The notes under the pieces were generated by a model, which was not told the origin of the DNA, did not search any database, and saw only the letters and a list, made by a program, of their open reading frames with translations. From an uncultured Bacteroidota bacterium (GTDB lineage Bacteria > Bacteroidota > Bacteroidia > Flavobacteriales > Flavobacteriaceae): a DNA stretch of 64,000 nt. Below, one piece after another: positions 7,254 to 16,630 of this stretch. The translations under genes were made by a program, and so were the position numbers. Numbering within the stretch: the first letter of the stretch is position 1; every line of letters starts with the position of its first letter. The stretch lies in contig CACASE010000003.1 in NCBI GenBank assembly GCA_902535165.1, forward strand, positions 1 through 64,000, given 5' to 3'.

Positions 7254-9705
7254 TTCTTCTCAATTTATTAAAATCTATTAAATAATTAACCCTTAATGAC
7301 AATTGATGCTCAATGGGTATTTCAAAAAGATTTTTTAGGCTTTTATAATAATTTAGAGCTGATTGATCGTCTCTATTAAAAATTTGATTTTTATATTGAA
7401 GAGTTATTGTGCTTCCTGGTGAAAACCACCAATCAAATGTTAAATCTACATTCCATAAGTTAAAGTTAGTGTTTGGATCATTTCTCAAAAGTGAATAATC
7501 CACAATTTCTCTCAGACCATTATCAAGAAGTTTATATAATACTTGATCATATTTTGCAACACTCCAGAAATTTCTAAACTTTAATGCTAGATATTTATAG
7601 TTATCGATATTGTAAGTAAAATCAATCGAGTTTTCAATTGATTTAACTAATCTTTTCCCAAAATGTACATCATTATTTCTTTTTTGTAAAAACCCAATAT
7701 CATCACCTTTTTTCTCAGACTCTGATCTAAAATTTAATGTTAATTTATTTGATGCCCTGTATTTTGCATTAAACCTCAGTCTATTTCTATATGTATTTTC
7801 ATCAAATTGTTTGTTATTGTATCCGTTAGATTCAAACTCAAAACCATAAGAAAAAGTATTGTTGTTGTTAGTGTTAAAACCAAATTCAAGTCCATAATTT
7901 GCAGGTTCAATTACATACCTATCCTCAGTTCTGGTTTCATAAAAATCTCTATTAGAGCCTGTGTAATCAAAAACTATTTGAAAATTTATTAGTTTTTGAG
8001 TTTGAAAATCATGACTAAATCTCCAACCTGAACCTGTTCTCAAGAAATCATGAAATCTAAATCTATTGTTTAAAAAAAACAAGCTGTTATAGCTCCTTAA
8101 AAACTTATTTTCTTTGGCCATCTTATATCTCACACTTGATCTAAATACTTGAGCATTTTTTAGGTTAAATATGCCTAATTCATTTTGGTTGTAGTACCTG
8201 TCAATACCACCCCATCCTAACCCAAACCTAAAATTACCTCTAAGTTCATTTATGTTTATCGCTCCCCTAAAACCCTTTTTATCAGAGAATCTTGGAGCAT
8301 AGCTTCGAAAAAAATGTGTTTTAATATTAAAATTTCTTTTATTATCAAATAAATCTATAACAAGAGCAGAGGAATTGCCATTTAGGCCTGATGATCGATT
8401 AACATTTGTATTTAAAAAACTTATTGATGAATAATCATTTATGAGCTGTTGACTTAATGATAATACATTATAATTTGTTAGAGGTGAAATTAATTCTCTT
8501 CTTTCAGAGTTATCAGAAATATCTTTGAAATACGCATAGGCTTTTCCAGTTATTGCATTAATAAATCCAATACTTAACTTACCATCAGTTGTTCCTGTAA
8601 CTTTTATTGAATTGATCAAATCTGGTTTTTCATCGTATCTAATTAATTCCTCATTTTCATTTAAATAATCATCCTCATCAAAATTAATATCCTGTCCAAT
8701 TCTCCTGCTGTAGAAAAAGTTTCCACTACGATATCCTATGCCATCAGCTTTTTCAAATAAATCTGCTCCCTCAGTAAAAAAAGCTCTTTTTTCTGAAAAT
8801 TGCTGTTCAAATGGGCTGAGATTTAATTCCCTATCATCAAAAGAAACTTGACCGAAGTCAGGAATTAATGTCATATCTAAAGTAAAGCTGTTATTAATTC
8901 CATATTTTAAATCCATTCCTGCTGAATATGATGAAATCGACTTTGAACTCTTTTGTGCATTAACAGATGACTGCAAGTATGGGTAAAAAAATAGTCTTGT
9001 GGGTGGTTTAATATTTTCTAAATTTTTTAATAGTCCCATAGATTCATGATATTCAAATACTTTTGAATCAACTGGATTCCAAGCATATCCATTGTCATCT
9101 AGATCTGGCATTGATCTGCCAAAATTTAATCCCCAATTTTGAATATCTTTTTCTGGAAATCTAATAGCACTGTATGGGATAATAAATTCAACTGACCATC
9201 CATCATTATTTACATTCATTTTAGCATCAAAAACTGTATCATAATTTAGGCTTTCCCCACTAAATTCGCCAGAGCTAAAGGAATCTCCTATGGCACCTGA
9301 GCTTGTAATAATAAACCCAAAATGATTTAATCTATCATCATAAGTATCTAGTGATATCCAAAAGGCTTCACTTTTAACTCCGAAAATTTGATCTCTAGGA
9401 CTAAACTCACTGGGGATATTTTTTGGATCTGGATGATTTAATTGTGCACCTATATATAAAGCGTTATCATCATATCCAAAATAAACTTTTGAATCATATT
9501 CGTCAGGTATTTTTTCTCCAGCCTTAGTTTCAGGCATTATTAAAGTAAAATTTTCAGCAGCTTTTATATTTCTCCATTCATCTTCGGAAAGTAAACCATC
9601 AATTTTAGGAGCTTCATTGAATCTGTAAGCCTCTAGACTTTTTCTTTCTTGTGAATAGATATTTAAAATTGAGATTAATAAAATAAGATTAAATAATGCT
9701 TTCAT
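7246..9705 (-). CDS. DUF5916 outer-membrane protein with N-terminal CBM9-like domain (copy 1)
   Basis: Exported protein (819 aa from the chosen start) with a signal peptide of about 18 residues ending at IYSQ. A CBM9-like domain follows (about 25-220, starting EAYRFNEAPKIDG with FGYDDNALYIGAQ). The DUF5916 region (about 235-819) is rich in alternating aromatic beta strands such as FRSYNSLFFLNNRFRFHDF and probably forms a beta barrel. The function is unknown; some homologues are labelled membrane-associated hydrolase. I chose the ATG at 9705 because it gives a clean signal peptide; an in-frame TTG 12 nt upstream belongs to a TATATTTG promoter box. It is a close paralogue of the next gene upstream (9781-12237), an evident tandem duplication. 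Confidence 0.85.
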   Translation of the reverse strand: MKALFNLILLISILNIYSQERKSLEAYRFNEAPKIDGLLSEDEWRNIKAAENFTLIMPETKAGEKIPDEYDSKVYFGYDDNALYIGAQLNHPDPKNIPSEFSPRDQIFGVKSEAFWISLDTYDDRLNHFGFIITSSGAIGDSFSSGEFSGESLNYDTVFDAKMNVNNDGWSVEFIIPYSAIRFPEKDIQNWGLNFGRSMPDLDDNGYAWNPVDSKVFEYHESMGLLKNLENIKPPTRLFFYPYLQSSVNAQKSSKSISSYSAGMDLKYGINNSFTLDMTLIPDFGQVSFDDRELNLSPFEQQFSEKRAFFTEGADLFEKADGIGYRSGNFFYSRRIGQDINFDEDDYLNENEELIRYDEKPDLINSIKVTGTTDGKLSIGFINAITGKAYAYFKDISDNSERRELISPLTNYNVLSLSQQLINDYSSISFLNTNVNRSSGLNGNSSALVIDLFDNKRNFNIKTHFFRSYAPRFSDKKGFRGAININELRGNFRFGLGWGGIDRYYNQNELGIFNLKNAQVFRSSVRYKMAKENKFLRSYNSLFFLNNRFRFHDFLRTGSGWRFSHDFQTQKLINFQIVFDYTGSNRDFYETRTEDRYVIEPANYGLEFGFNTNNNNTFSYGFEFESNGYNNKQFDENTYRNRLRFNAKYRASNKLTLNFRSESEKKGDDIGFLQKRNNDVHFGKRLVKSIENSIDFTYNIDNYKYLALKFRNFWSVAKYDQVLYKLLDNGLREIVDYSLLRNDPNTNFNLWNVDLTFDWWFSPGSTITLQYKNQIFNRDDQSALNYYKSLKNLFEIPIEHQLSLRVNYLIDFNKLRRND

Positions 9706-9714
9706 GAATCGCAG

Positions 9715-9722
9715 CAAATATA
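9715..9722 (-). promoter_or_regulatory. -7 type promoter box (TATATTTG) of DUF5916 copy 1
   Basis: Minus-strand TATATTTG ends 9 nt before the ATG at 9705. Copy 1 therefore appears to have its own promoter in the 75-bp gap after copy 2. The box probably also serves the downstream ABC ATPase and DUF2400 genes, which overlap in series. Confidence 0.5.
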
Positions 9723-9780
9723 CTTACAAAAAAAAGATATGAACTCTTCGATTTAATTAAAATATTGAGAGAATGATTAA

Positions 9781-12237
9781 CTATTTGTTTTTTTTGATCT
9801 TATTATAATCAATTAAATAATTCAATCGAAGTGACAGCTGATGCTCTGTTGATGTTTCAAATAGATTTTTAAGACTATTATAATAATTGATTCCAGATTG
9901 ATTATCTGTATTAAAAATTTGATTTCTATATAACAAAACCATATTACTGCCAGGAGCAAACCACCATTCAAAATTTAGATCTAAATTCCAGATGTTAAAA
10001 TTTGTATTTGGATTTCTGTTCAGGATGGAGTAGTTTACTTCTTTTCGAGTTCCATCATCTAATAATTCAAAAAGCTTTTCATAGTAATCTGCTGTACTCC
10101 AAAAATTTCTGAATCTTAAACTTAAAGATGAATCTCTGTTAAAGTTATATTCCATTCTTAAATTATTTTCTATTGATTTTATATTTCTTAAACCAAAATA
10201 GATTAGTCCATTTCTTTTCATCAAAAAACCTACGTCATCATTTCTTTTCTCATTTGATGTTCTCATATTTATTGAAAATTGTTCTGATATTCGATAATCA
10301 ACATAAAATCTAAACTCATTTTGAAATTTATTTTCATTGTATTGATAATTCTTATAATTTGTAAAAATATAATCAGTACCAAAAGAGAATTTTTTAGTAT
10401 TATCTGAATCAATTCCAAAACTAGTTGTTAATAATGATGGATCTAAAATAAATCTATCTTCTGTTCTAGTTTCATACCAATCTTTTAGCTTTGAGACTCC
10501 TCTCAACCTAATTGAGAACCGCCACAAATTATTGGTTTGAAAAGTTGTCCACAAGCTAAAACCACTTCTATTTTTAATATTACTGTCATATCTTGTTTGA
10601 TATCCTAAGTATAGTCCACTTTGGAAGCTTCTAAAGTATTTATTTTTGTTTAGAATTTGATATGATACTCTTGTGCCATATTGAATAAAGTTTCGCCCAT
10701 TATAAAATCCAATTTCATTTTGATTATAATTTCTATCAGTTGCATTAATATTTAAATAGTACCTAAAGTTGCCCTTTAGCTCCTCAATTGTTATAATTTT
10801 TCTTTCACCACTTTTTTGAGATAACCTTGGAGAATAGGTCTTATAATAATATCCTTTAAAGCTAAAATTCCTTTTATTATCAAATATACTAGCCATAAAA
10901 GCATAGTTATTCGCATCTTCAAAGCTGGACTCTCTAATGAGATTTCCATTAATAAATCCAATTGTTGAATAGTTATTGAGAATTTTTTGAGATAATGATA
11001 AAACATTAAAATTAGTTACAGGTGTGATTAGTTCCCCTCTGATATTGTCATTACTATCTTTTATCAAAGCATATGATTTATCTGTAATTGCATTTAATAA
11101 ACCTATACTTAGATTATTATTTGTAGTTCCAGTTAACTTTATTGAATTTAATAGTTTAGGTGTTTCATCATAACTCAACAGTTGATCACCACCATTCAAA
11201 ATTTCATTTTCATCAATTTCTGTACGTTGACCGATTCTTCTGCTATAAAAAAAACTTCCACCCCTATATGAAGCTCCATCTACAATTTTAAAAAGGTCAG
11301 CTCCCTCAGTAAAAAAAGGTCTATTTTCATCAAATTCTTGCTCAAAAGGTGTTAAGTTCAACTCCTTATCATCAAATGTAACTTGACCAAAATCTGGAAT
11401 TAAAGTCGCATCAATAGTGAAACTATTGCTTATACCATATTTCAAGTCCAGCCCTGCAGAGTATGAACTACTTGGCTTTAAGTCTTTTTGAAAATTAACA
11501 GCTGATTGCACGTAAGGATATAAAAACAATCTAGTAGGCGGATTAATTTCTTTTATATTTTTAACTAATCCTAATGATTCATGGTAATTTAAAATTCTCT
11601 CATCAACTGGACTCCAAACATACATTTCCTCAAAATCTTTGATATTACGCCCAAAATTTATTCCCCAATTATGATTTTTTTTATTTGGAAACCTTAATGC
11701 ACTGTATGGGATAATGATTTCAGTACTCCATCCACTCTTGTTTTTTTGAACTTTTGCATCAAATAATGTATTGTATCTTAAACCCTCCTCATCAAATTCT
11801 CCAGTATTAAGTCCATCAATTAAGCCTCCGGAACTAGTAACAAAAAATGTAAATCGCTCTTTTGTATTATCATATGTATCAATTGAGACTAAAAATTTTT
11901 CAGAGATTGCATCCATATCATCTCTTTCACTAAACTCTGATGGAATATTATTTGGGTCTGGGTGATTAAGTTGAGCTGCGATGTAAATTGCCTTATCATC
12001 ATAACCAAAATATACATAAGTTTCATATCCAACTGGTATTTCTTCTCCAGATCTATTTTCAGGCTGAAAAAGCGTAAAATTTGTTGCAGGAATTATTTTT
12101 TTCCATTCTTTCTCTGAAATAATTCCATCAATTTTTGGTGGAACTTGAAATCTGTATGCTTCAATTATTTTTCTTTCTTGAAAGAATACATTAAAAAAAA
12201 AGGTAAAAAAAAAGAATCCGCAATAGATATGTTTCAT
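9781..12237 (-). CDS. DUF5916 outer-membrane protein with N-terminal CBM9-like domain (copy 2)
   Basis: 818-aa paralogue of the neighbouring DUF5916 protein with the same order: hydrophobic Phe-rich signal peptide (about 1-20), CBM9-like domain (EAYRFQVPPKIDGIISEKEW, then YFGYDDKAIYIAAQLNHPDPNNIPSE), and a long predicted beta barrel. Signature blocks shared with copy 1 include FTLDM/FTIDATLIPDFGQV, FFTEGADLF, FFYSRRIGQ and TNFNLW/TNFNIWNLD. The C-terminal segments (EHQLSLRLNYLIDYNK) are nearly identical in pattern. It probably resides in the outer membrane. Starts at ATG 12237, 8 nt after a TATATTTG box. Divergent from msrA. Confidence 0.85.
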   Translation of the reverse strand: MKHIYCGFFFFTFFFNVFFQERKIIEAYRFQVPPKIDGIISEKEWKKIIPATNFTLFQPENRSGEEIPVGYETYVYFGYDDKAIYIAAQLNHPDPNNIPSEFSERDDMDAISEKFLVSIDTYDNTKERFTFFVTSSGGLIDGLNTGEFDEEGLRYNTLFDAKVQKNKSGWSTEIIIPYSALRFPNKKNHNWGINFGRNIKDFEEMYVWSPVDERILNYHESLGLVKNIKEINPPTRLFLYPYVQSAVNFQKDLKPSSSYSAGLDLKYGISNSFTIDATLIPDFGQVTFDDKELNLTPFEQEFDENRPFFTEGADLFKIVDGASYRGGSFFYSRRIGQRTEIDENEILNGGDQLLSYDETPKLLNSIKLTGTTNNNLSIGLLNAITDKSYALIKDSNDNIRGELITPVTNFNVLSLSQKILNNYSTIGFINGNLIRESSFEDANNYAFMASIFDNKRNFSFKGYYYKTYSPRLSQKSGERKIITIEELKGNFRYYLNINATDRNYNQNEIGFYNGRNFIQYGTRVSYQILNKNKYFRSFQSGLYLGYQTRYDSNIKNRSGFSLWTTFQTNNLWRFSIRLRGVSKLKDWYETRTEDRFILDPSLLTTSFGIDSDNTKKFSFGTDYIFTNYKNYQYNENKFQNEFRFYVDYRISEQFSINMRTSNEKRNDDVGFLMKRNGLIYFGLRNIKSIENNLRMEYNFNRDSSLSLRFRNFWSTADYYEKLFELLDDGTRKEVNYSILNRNPNTNFNIWNLDLNFEWWFAPGSNMVLLYRNQIFNTDNQSGINYYNSLKNLFETSTEHQLSLRLNYLIDYNKIKKNK

Positions 12238-12245
12238 TCGTGTTG

Positions 12246-12253
12246 CAAATATA
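12246..12253 (-). promoter_or_regulatory. -7 type promoter box (TATATTTG) of DUF5916 copy 2
   Basis: Minus-strand TATATTTG ends 8 nt before the ATG at 12237. It lies 17 bp from the plus-strand box of msrA (12271-12278), so the two divergent promoters are packed into about 50 bp. Confidence 0.5.
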
Positions 12254-12270
12254 ATTTTATAATTTAACTT

Positions 12271-12278
12271 TAAATTTG
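12271..12278 (+). promoter_or_regulatory. -7 type promoter box (TAAATTTG) of msrA
   Basis: TAAATTTG ends 9 nt before the msrA ATG at 12288. The TTG inside the box is in frame with msrA and mimics an upstream start codon. Confidence 0.55.
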
Positions 12279-12287
12279 ATTCAATTT

Positions 12288-12806
12288 ATGAAAACTCTAA
12301 TTTTTGGTGGTGGATGTTTTTGGTGTACCGAAGCAATTTTTAAATATGTTAGTGGAGTAGAAGATGTAGTTCCAGGTTACATTGGAGGAACTACTCTGAA
12401 TCCAACATATGAAGAAGTTTGCACCGGAAAAACTGGTCATGCTGAAGCTGTAAAAATTTCTTATGATGAAACTAAAACAACATTAAGTGAGCTTCTTAAA
12501 ATCTTTTTTAAAACTCATGATCCTACAACTAGAAACCGTCAAGGAAATGATACAGGAACTCAATATAGATCTGTTATATTTTACGATGACGAAAACCAAT
12601 TAAATTTTTTAGAGGATTACATTCAAACTCTTGACAGTTCTGACACATATGATTCTAAAATTGTAACTACTCTGGAGAAAAAAACAGAATTTTTTATTGC
12701 TGAGGAATATCATCACAATTATTTTGAAAAAAACCCATTTAATGGTTATTGTAACGTTGTTGTAAGACCTAAAGTTGAAAAATTTAGAAAGGAATACAAA
12801 GCCTGA
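12288..12806 (+). CDS. msrA: peptide-methionine (S)-S-oxide reductase
   Basis: Repairs methionine-S-sulfoxide in proteins, using thioredoxin. From ATG 12288 (172 aa) the protein begins with the family signature GGGCFWCTEA; Cys10 is the attacking residue, with Cys13 of the CFWC motif close by. Other family blocks are GYIGG, TGHAEAVKISYD, HDPTTRNRQGNDTGTQYRS and AEEYHHNYF. The Cys in the C-terminal GYCNVVVRPK could act as resolving residue. I chose the ATG because the TTG 12 nt upstream forms part of the -7 promoter box. Ends 1 bp from the convergent DUF6787-like gene. Confidence 0.95.
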   Translation: MKTLIFGGGCFWCTEAIFKYVSGVEDVVPGYIGGTTLNPTYEEVCTGKTGHAEAVKISYDETKTTLSELLKIFFKTHDPTTRNRQGNDTGTQYRSVIFYDDENQLNFLEDYIQTLDSSDTYDSKIVTTLEKKTEFFIAEEYHHNYFEKNPFNGYCNVVVRPKVEKFRKEYKA

Positions 12807-12807
12807 T

Positions 12808-13089
12808 TTATTTAATCAAGCCTATCTTTTTGAATAATTTTTTATAAAAAAAATTCCAAAACCATTTAAATTGTCCAAAAATAAATGCTACAATAAGTAG
12901 AATAAATTGATAAATGATAGTAACAATTATAATCCTTAGGATAATATTATCACTTGATATTGATAAATAATCCATCACAGGGGTTGATACATATAAAGAG
13001 CCTGATCCCGTAATACCAAATACAATGAAAATAATTAATACCTGAGTATTAGAGTTTAAGCCCCATCTTTTTTTAAGTTTGTTAAACAT
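12808..13089 (-). CDS. small two-span membrane protein, DUF6787-like
   Basis: 93-aa inner-membrane protein with two clear hydrophobic spans (about 17-37 and 50-72). An N-terminal basic stretch (KLKKRWGLNSN) precedes the first span, and a basic tail with WFWNFFYKKLFKKIG follows the second. The pattern KKRWxxNSN...GITGSxSLYV...GQFKWFWNFF matches a family I recall in Flavobacteriaceae as DUF6787; the function is unknown. It starts at an ATG directly abutting the end of serA (13090), which suggests it is the last gene of a serC-serA operon. Confidence 0.75.
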   Translation of the reverse strand: MFNKLKKRWGLNSNTQVLIIFIVFGITGSGSLYVSTPVMDYLSISSDNIILRIIIVTIIYQFILLIVAFIFGQFKWFWNFFYKKLFKKIGLIK

Positions 13090-14049
13090 CTATTCCTTAA
13101 CTAATATCATTATTTGATTAGCTAATTCTATTCCAATTCTGTCCTGTGCTTCGTTTGTTGCTGCTCCAATGTGAGGGGTTAAAGAAACCTTGGGGTGCAT
13201 AAGTAATTTTACAGACGGCTTTGGTTCATTTTCAAAAGTGTCAACTCCTGCAAAAGCTAATTTACCGCTGTCCAGGGATTCTATTAAGCTTTTTTCATCA
13301 ACCACACCACCTCTTGCAGCATTAATTAAACCAGCACCTGTTTTCATCAAATTAAATTCATTTTTTCCAATAATATAACTTTTTTGGGCAGGAACGTGCA
13401 ATGAAACAAAATCAGAATTTTTCAAAAGTTCAGTCATGTCTGAAGACTCTAAATCAAAACTAATTTTTTTATCATTTGCTAAGTTTAAATTAATTTGAGT
13501 TTTTCCAACAAACTTATCTGTAAATAGTACATTCATGCCGATACCCAGTGCAATTTTAGCAGTTTCCTGTCCAATCCTGCCAAAACCAATTATACCCATG
13601 GTTTTTCCTTTAAGCTCTTTTCCTTTTGAATAATTCTTTTTTAGTGTTTTAAAATTAGAGTCGCCATCCAATGGCATATTTCTGTTAGAATCATGAAGAA
13701 ATCTTACACAAGAAAATAGATGAGAAAAAACAAGTTCAGCAACAGAGTGCGAGGATGCTGCCGGGGTATTAATAACATGAAGCCCTTTTTCTTTTGCATA
13801 ATCAACATCAATATTATCCATTCCTACACCACCTCTGCCAATAAGTTTAAGTTCTTTACATGAATCAATAATATCTTTTCTAACCTTAGTAGCACTTCTA
13901 ACCAACAGACAAGAGATATTATTTTCATTGATGTAGTCAATGAGTTTTTCCTGCTCTACGTTCTCAGTTATAACCTCATAATTATTTTGGCTAAGCAAGT
14001 CAATTCCAGACTGTGATATACCATCATTCGCTAATACTTTAATTTTCAT
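13090..14049 (-). CDS. serA: D-3-phosphoglycerate dehydrogenase (short form, no ACT domain)
   Basis: First committed step of serine synthesis: oxidises 3-phosphoglycerate to 3-phosphohydroxypyruvate with NAD. The 319 residues give the 2-hydroxyacid dehydrogenase fold with NAD motif GFGRIG (155-160), and the catalytic trio Arg (NAARGG), Glu (FENEP) and His (TPHIGAAT). The regulatory ACT domain seen in E. coli SerA is absent, so serine feedback through ACT is not expected. It overlaps serC by 4 bp, coupling the first two steps of the pathway. Confidence 0.93.
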   Translation of the reverse strand: MKIKVLANDGISQSGIDLLSQNNYEVITENVEQEKLIDYINENNISCLLVRSATKVRKDIIDSCKELKLIGRGGVGMDNIDVDYAKEKGLHVINTPAASSHSVAELVFSHLFSCVRFLHDSNRNMPLDGDSNFKTLKKNYSKGKELKGKTMGIIGFGRIGQETAKIALGIGMNVLFTDKFVGKTQINLNLANDKKISFDLESSDMTELLKNSDFVSLHVPAQKSYIIGKNEFNLMKTGAGLINAARGGVVDEKSLIESLDSGKLAFAGVDTFENEPKPSVKLLMHPKVSLTPHIGAATNEAQDRIGIELANQIMILVKE

Positions 14050-15113
14050 GCTAGATTTTCAAATTTTTTCATTAGTTCAATTAGAGTTTCAACTGACTCG
14101 ATTGGCATGGCATTATATATTGATGCCCTGTATCCACCAACAGAGCGATGACCATTAATTCCAGAAATATTTGCTTCATAAGCTAAGTTGTCAAAAATTT
14201 CTTTTTTTGACTCATCAGTCAAATTAAATGTAACATTCATTATACTTCTGTCTTCAACATTTGCAAAACCTTTGAATTGAGAATTTCTGTCAATTTCATC
14301 ATATAATAAAGTTGATTTTAAAATATTTTTTTTCTCTATTTCACTTACTCCACCATTTTTTTGTAGCCATTTAAGACTTAATAAACATGTGTAAACTGAA
14401 AACACAGGTGGTGTATTAAACATACTGTCCTTATCAACATGAATCTTGTAGTTAAGCATTGATGGAACTTCTCTGCAAATCTTTTCTAGCATACTTTTTC
14501 TAATAACAACCAATGTAGCTCCTGCTGCTCCAAGATTTTTTTGAGCTCCTGCATATATTAATGAAAATTTTGAGTAATCAATATTTCTTGAGTAAATATC
14601 TGAACTCATATCAGTGAATAAGTCAGTTTTAGTTTCAGGAATTTCATGAAATTGAGTCCCAAAAATTGTATTGTTTGATGTAATATGTAAATAATCAAGA
14701 TCATCATTGACCGCATAGTCTTTAGGGATATAGTTGAAATTTTTATCATTGGAGGATGCAAGTTCATGAACATTTCCAAAAAATTTTGCTTCTTTCATTG
14801 CCTTAACTGACCAAGAGCCAGTATTGATATATCCAGCATTTTGATTTAAAAAATTGTAGGCAACCATCAAAAACTGAGTACTTGCACCACCTTGTAAAAA
14901 CAGACTAGTGTATTCATCCTTAGAAAGCCCAAGTTGTCCGATACTTAGCTCTCTAGCTTCTTCCATTATTTTTACAAACTCTTTGCTTCTGTGTGAAATT
15001 TCTATTAAAGACAGGCCAATGTTATCTAAATTTAAAACAGATTTAGACGCTTCATCAAAGACTTCACTTGAAAGTATGCTTGGACCAGCACTAAAATTAT
15101 GTTTTTTCATCAT
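14046..15113 (-). CDS. serC: phosphoserine aminotransferase
   Basis: PLP enzyme converting 3-phosphohydroxypyruvate and glutamate to phosphoserine (also used in pyridoxine synthesis in some bacteria). It begins KKHNFSAGPSILSSEV, the family hallmark. The active-site Lys lies in YAGAQKNLGAAG. Other conserved blocks are GGASTQF, TPPVFSVY and GGYRASIYNA. Two adjacent ATGs (15113 and 15110) are candidate starts; a TTG just upstream is less likely. First gene of the serC-serA-membrane-protein operon. Confidence 0.94.
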   Translation of the reverse strand: MMKKHNFSAGPSILSSEVFDEASKSVLNLDNIGLSLIEISHRSKEFVKIMEEARELSIGQLGLSKDEYTSLFLQGGASTQFLMVAYNFLNQNAGYINTGSWSVKAMKEAKFFGNVHELASSNDKNFNYIPKDYAVNDDLDYLHITSNNTIFGTQFHEIPETKTDLFTDMSSDIYSRNIDYSKFSLIYAGAQKNLGAAGATLVVIRKSMLEKICREVPSMLNYKIHVDKDSMFNTPPVFSVYTCLLSLKWLQKNGGVSEIEKKNILKSTLLYDEIDRNSQFKGFANVEDRSIMNVTFNLTDESKKEIFDNLAYEANISGINGHRSVGGYRASIYNAMPIESVETLIELMKKFENLA

Positions 15114-15160
15114 CAAAGATGCAAAGTAACAAAAAACAACTTGTATTATTCTATTGAATT

Positions 15161-16201
15161 TTAACTAAGTTTCAACAAAAAGTCTAAAGTATTAATTTTA
15201 TCAGCAAAATCATCTAAAGAAGGTCTTTGTGTATTGCCGAATTCAACTGAGTTTTCAACAATATTTTTCCCAACTATACATTGAATTTTTTCAGAATATT
15301 TTTTTAATGATTTTATTACTGTATTATCGTTTTCATAGTATTCGAAGAATACAGCACCTATGGGTGAGCCAATTTCTGTTGACTCTTTTAAAATTAAAAA
15401 CCCATTATCAAAAAACTTTTCCTCAGACATTAAATATATAGTTTTGTTGTATGTATAGTTATTGTAATACGAACTATTATTTATAATATCTTTCCAAGAA
15501 TAAACTTGTTTAAAAAGAATGTCTAAGTCATAATCTTTAGGTAGATAAATTTTGGAAACACTCCTACATCCTAAGCCATAATACATAAATATATCATTTG
15601 ATAATTTCTGTAAATCCTTTTCTTTTTCATTTCCATCAAGAATTGCAACCGAAAACCTTGAACTTCTAATTATATGAGGTATACTATCAAAATATTTTTT
15701 GAATTGATTTGCTGAAAATTGATTTCCAGTTGCTATTACACAATCATATTTTTCAAGTCGATAGTTGCATATTTCAACATATTTATGAAATTCTTCATTC
15801 AATGATTTCAAATAACCTATAATCCATAAAAAAAGCTCCTCGTCTTTTTTTGAAAGCTTAATAACAGATTTGTTTCCTGACAAAAACACGCAAAGAAAAT
15901 CATGAAAACCAACAAGTGGTATATTTCCTGCCATGATTATACCAACATTTTTGAAACCAACGAACTTGTAACCTTTAACAAATAAGTTTAATTTTTTTTC
16001 ATTAAGTGTTTCACCCCAATAACTTAAAGATTGTATAATATTAGCCTTTTCAAAGTAGGGATTACTTATCTGAGATTTTTTTAAAGCTGAATGTAGTTTT
16101 GAAAAAAAAATATCTTTTCTATTGGTAGCATGATTATTGCAATATCCTATTAAAAATTTACCTAGTTGATCAAGTAATTTAATTCTTTCAGAAAGCTCCA
16201 A
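15161..16201 (-). CDS. LuxC-like acyl-CoA reductase family protein
   Basis: 346-aa protein of the LuxC/acyl-CoA reductase family (aldehyde dehydrogenase fold), which in luminous bacteria reduces fatty acyl groups to aldehydes. The putative active-site Cys212 lies in YYGLGCRSVSK. The nucleotide-site region is VGIIMAGNIPLVGFHDFLCV (about 86-105) and CVIATGNQFSAN. No other lux genes are present, so the role is probably lipid or aldehyde metabolism. The start is a TTG at 16201; the MELSERIKLLDQLGKFL segment matches the family start and no ATG occurs nearby. It is divergent from a ferredoxin gene, 50 bp away, a pairing I recall as common in Flavobacteriaceae. Confidence 0.8.
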   Translation of the reverse strand: MELSERIKLLDQLGKFLIGYCNNHATNRKDIFFSKLHSALKKSQISNPYFEKANIIQSLSYWGETLNEKKLNLFVKGYKFVGFKNVGIIMAGNIPLVGFHDFLCVFLSGNKSVIKLSKKDEELFLWIIGYLKSLNEEFHKYVEICNYRLEKYDCVIATGNQFSANQFKKYFDSIPHIIRSSRFSVAILDGNEKEKDLQKLSNDIFMYYGLGCRSVSKIYLPKDYDLDILFKQVYSWKDIINNSSYYNNYTYNKTIYLMSEEKFFDNGFLILKESTEIGSPIGAVFFEYYENDNTVIKSLKKYSEKIQCIVGKNIVENSVEFGNTQRPSLDDFADKINTLDFLLKLS

Positions 16202-16234
16202 TTAGTTCGAGTTTTATAATGTAAAGATATTGGT

Positions 16235-16242
16235 TAATTTTG
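16235..16242 (+). promoter_or_regulatory. -7 type promoter box (TAATTTTG) of the ferredoxin gene
   Basis: TAATTTTG matches TAnnTTTG and ends 9 nt before the ATG at 16252. The TTG at 16240 is in frame with the gene and is probably not a start codon. Confidence 0.5.
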
Positions 16243-16251
16243 TATCTGCTT

Positions 16252-16602
16252 ATGGCAATAAAAATAACAGATGACTGTATTAACTGTGGAGCCTGTGAGC
16301 CAGAATGCCCAAATACAGCTATATATGAGGCTTCATATGAGTGGAAATACTCTCAGGGGACATCTTTAAAGGGAGACGTAAAGCTACTCTCTGGTCAGTC
16401 AGTCAATGCTGATCAGGATCAAGAGCCAGTTTCAGATGAGTATTATTTCATAGTCACTGATAAATGCACAGAATGTAAAGGTTTTCATGATGAACCTCAA
16501 TGTGCAGCTGTTTGTCCTGTCGATTGTTGTGTTCCTGATGAAGATAATGTTGAGTCTGAGGAGTTGTTACTGAATAAGCAAAGTTTTATGCACGGCACTT
16601 AA
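16252..16602 (+). CDS. 4Fe-4S dicluster ferredoxin
   Basis: 116-aa electron carrier. First cluster ligands are Cys9, 12, 15 and 19 ([12 protein letters not shown]). The second set is Cys72 and 75 (CTECKG), Cys84 and 88 (CAAVCPVD), with extra Cys92 and 93. About 50 acidic, polar residues separate the two halves, longer than in classical 2[4Fe-4S] ferredoxins and typical of the YfhL/Allochromatium-like group. The ATG at 16252 is chosen over the TTG 12 nt upstream, which is part of the promoter box. It may donate electrons to a reductase; the divergent LuxC-like gene is a candidate partner by position only. Confidence 0.9.
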   Translation: MAIKITDDCINCGACEPECPNTAIYEASYEWKYSQGTSLKGDVKLLSGQSVNADQDQEPVSDEYYFIVTDKCTECKGFHDEPQCAAVCPVDCCVPDEDNVESEELLLNKQSFMHGT

Positions 16603-16630
16603 TTTAAAACACTGTGCTCACAATGAATAT

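Noticed and set aside
15161..16201. Bioluminescence gene cluster suggested by the LuxC-like protein
   Set aside because: No luxA, luxB, luxD or luxE genes are present and the neighbours are housekeeping genes.
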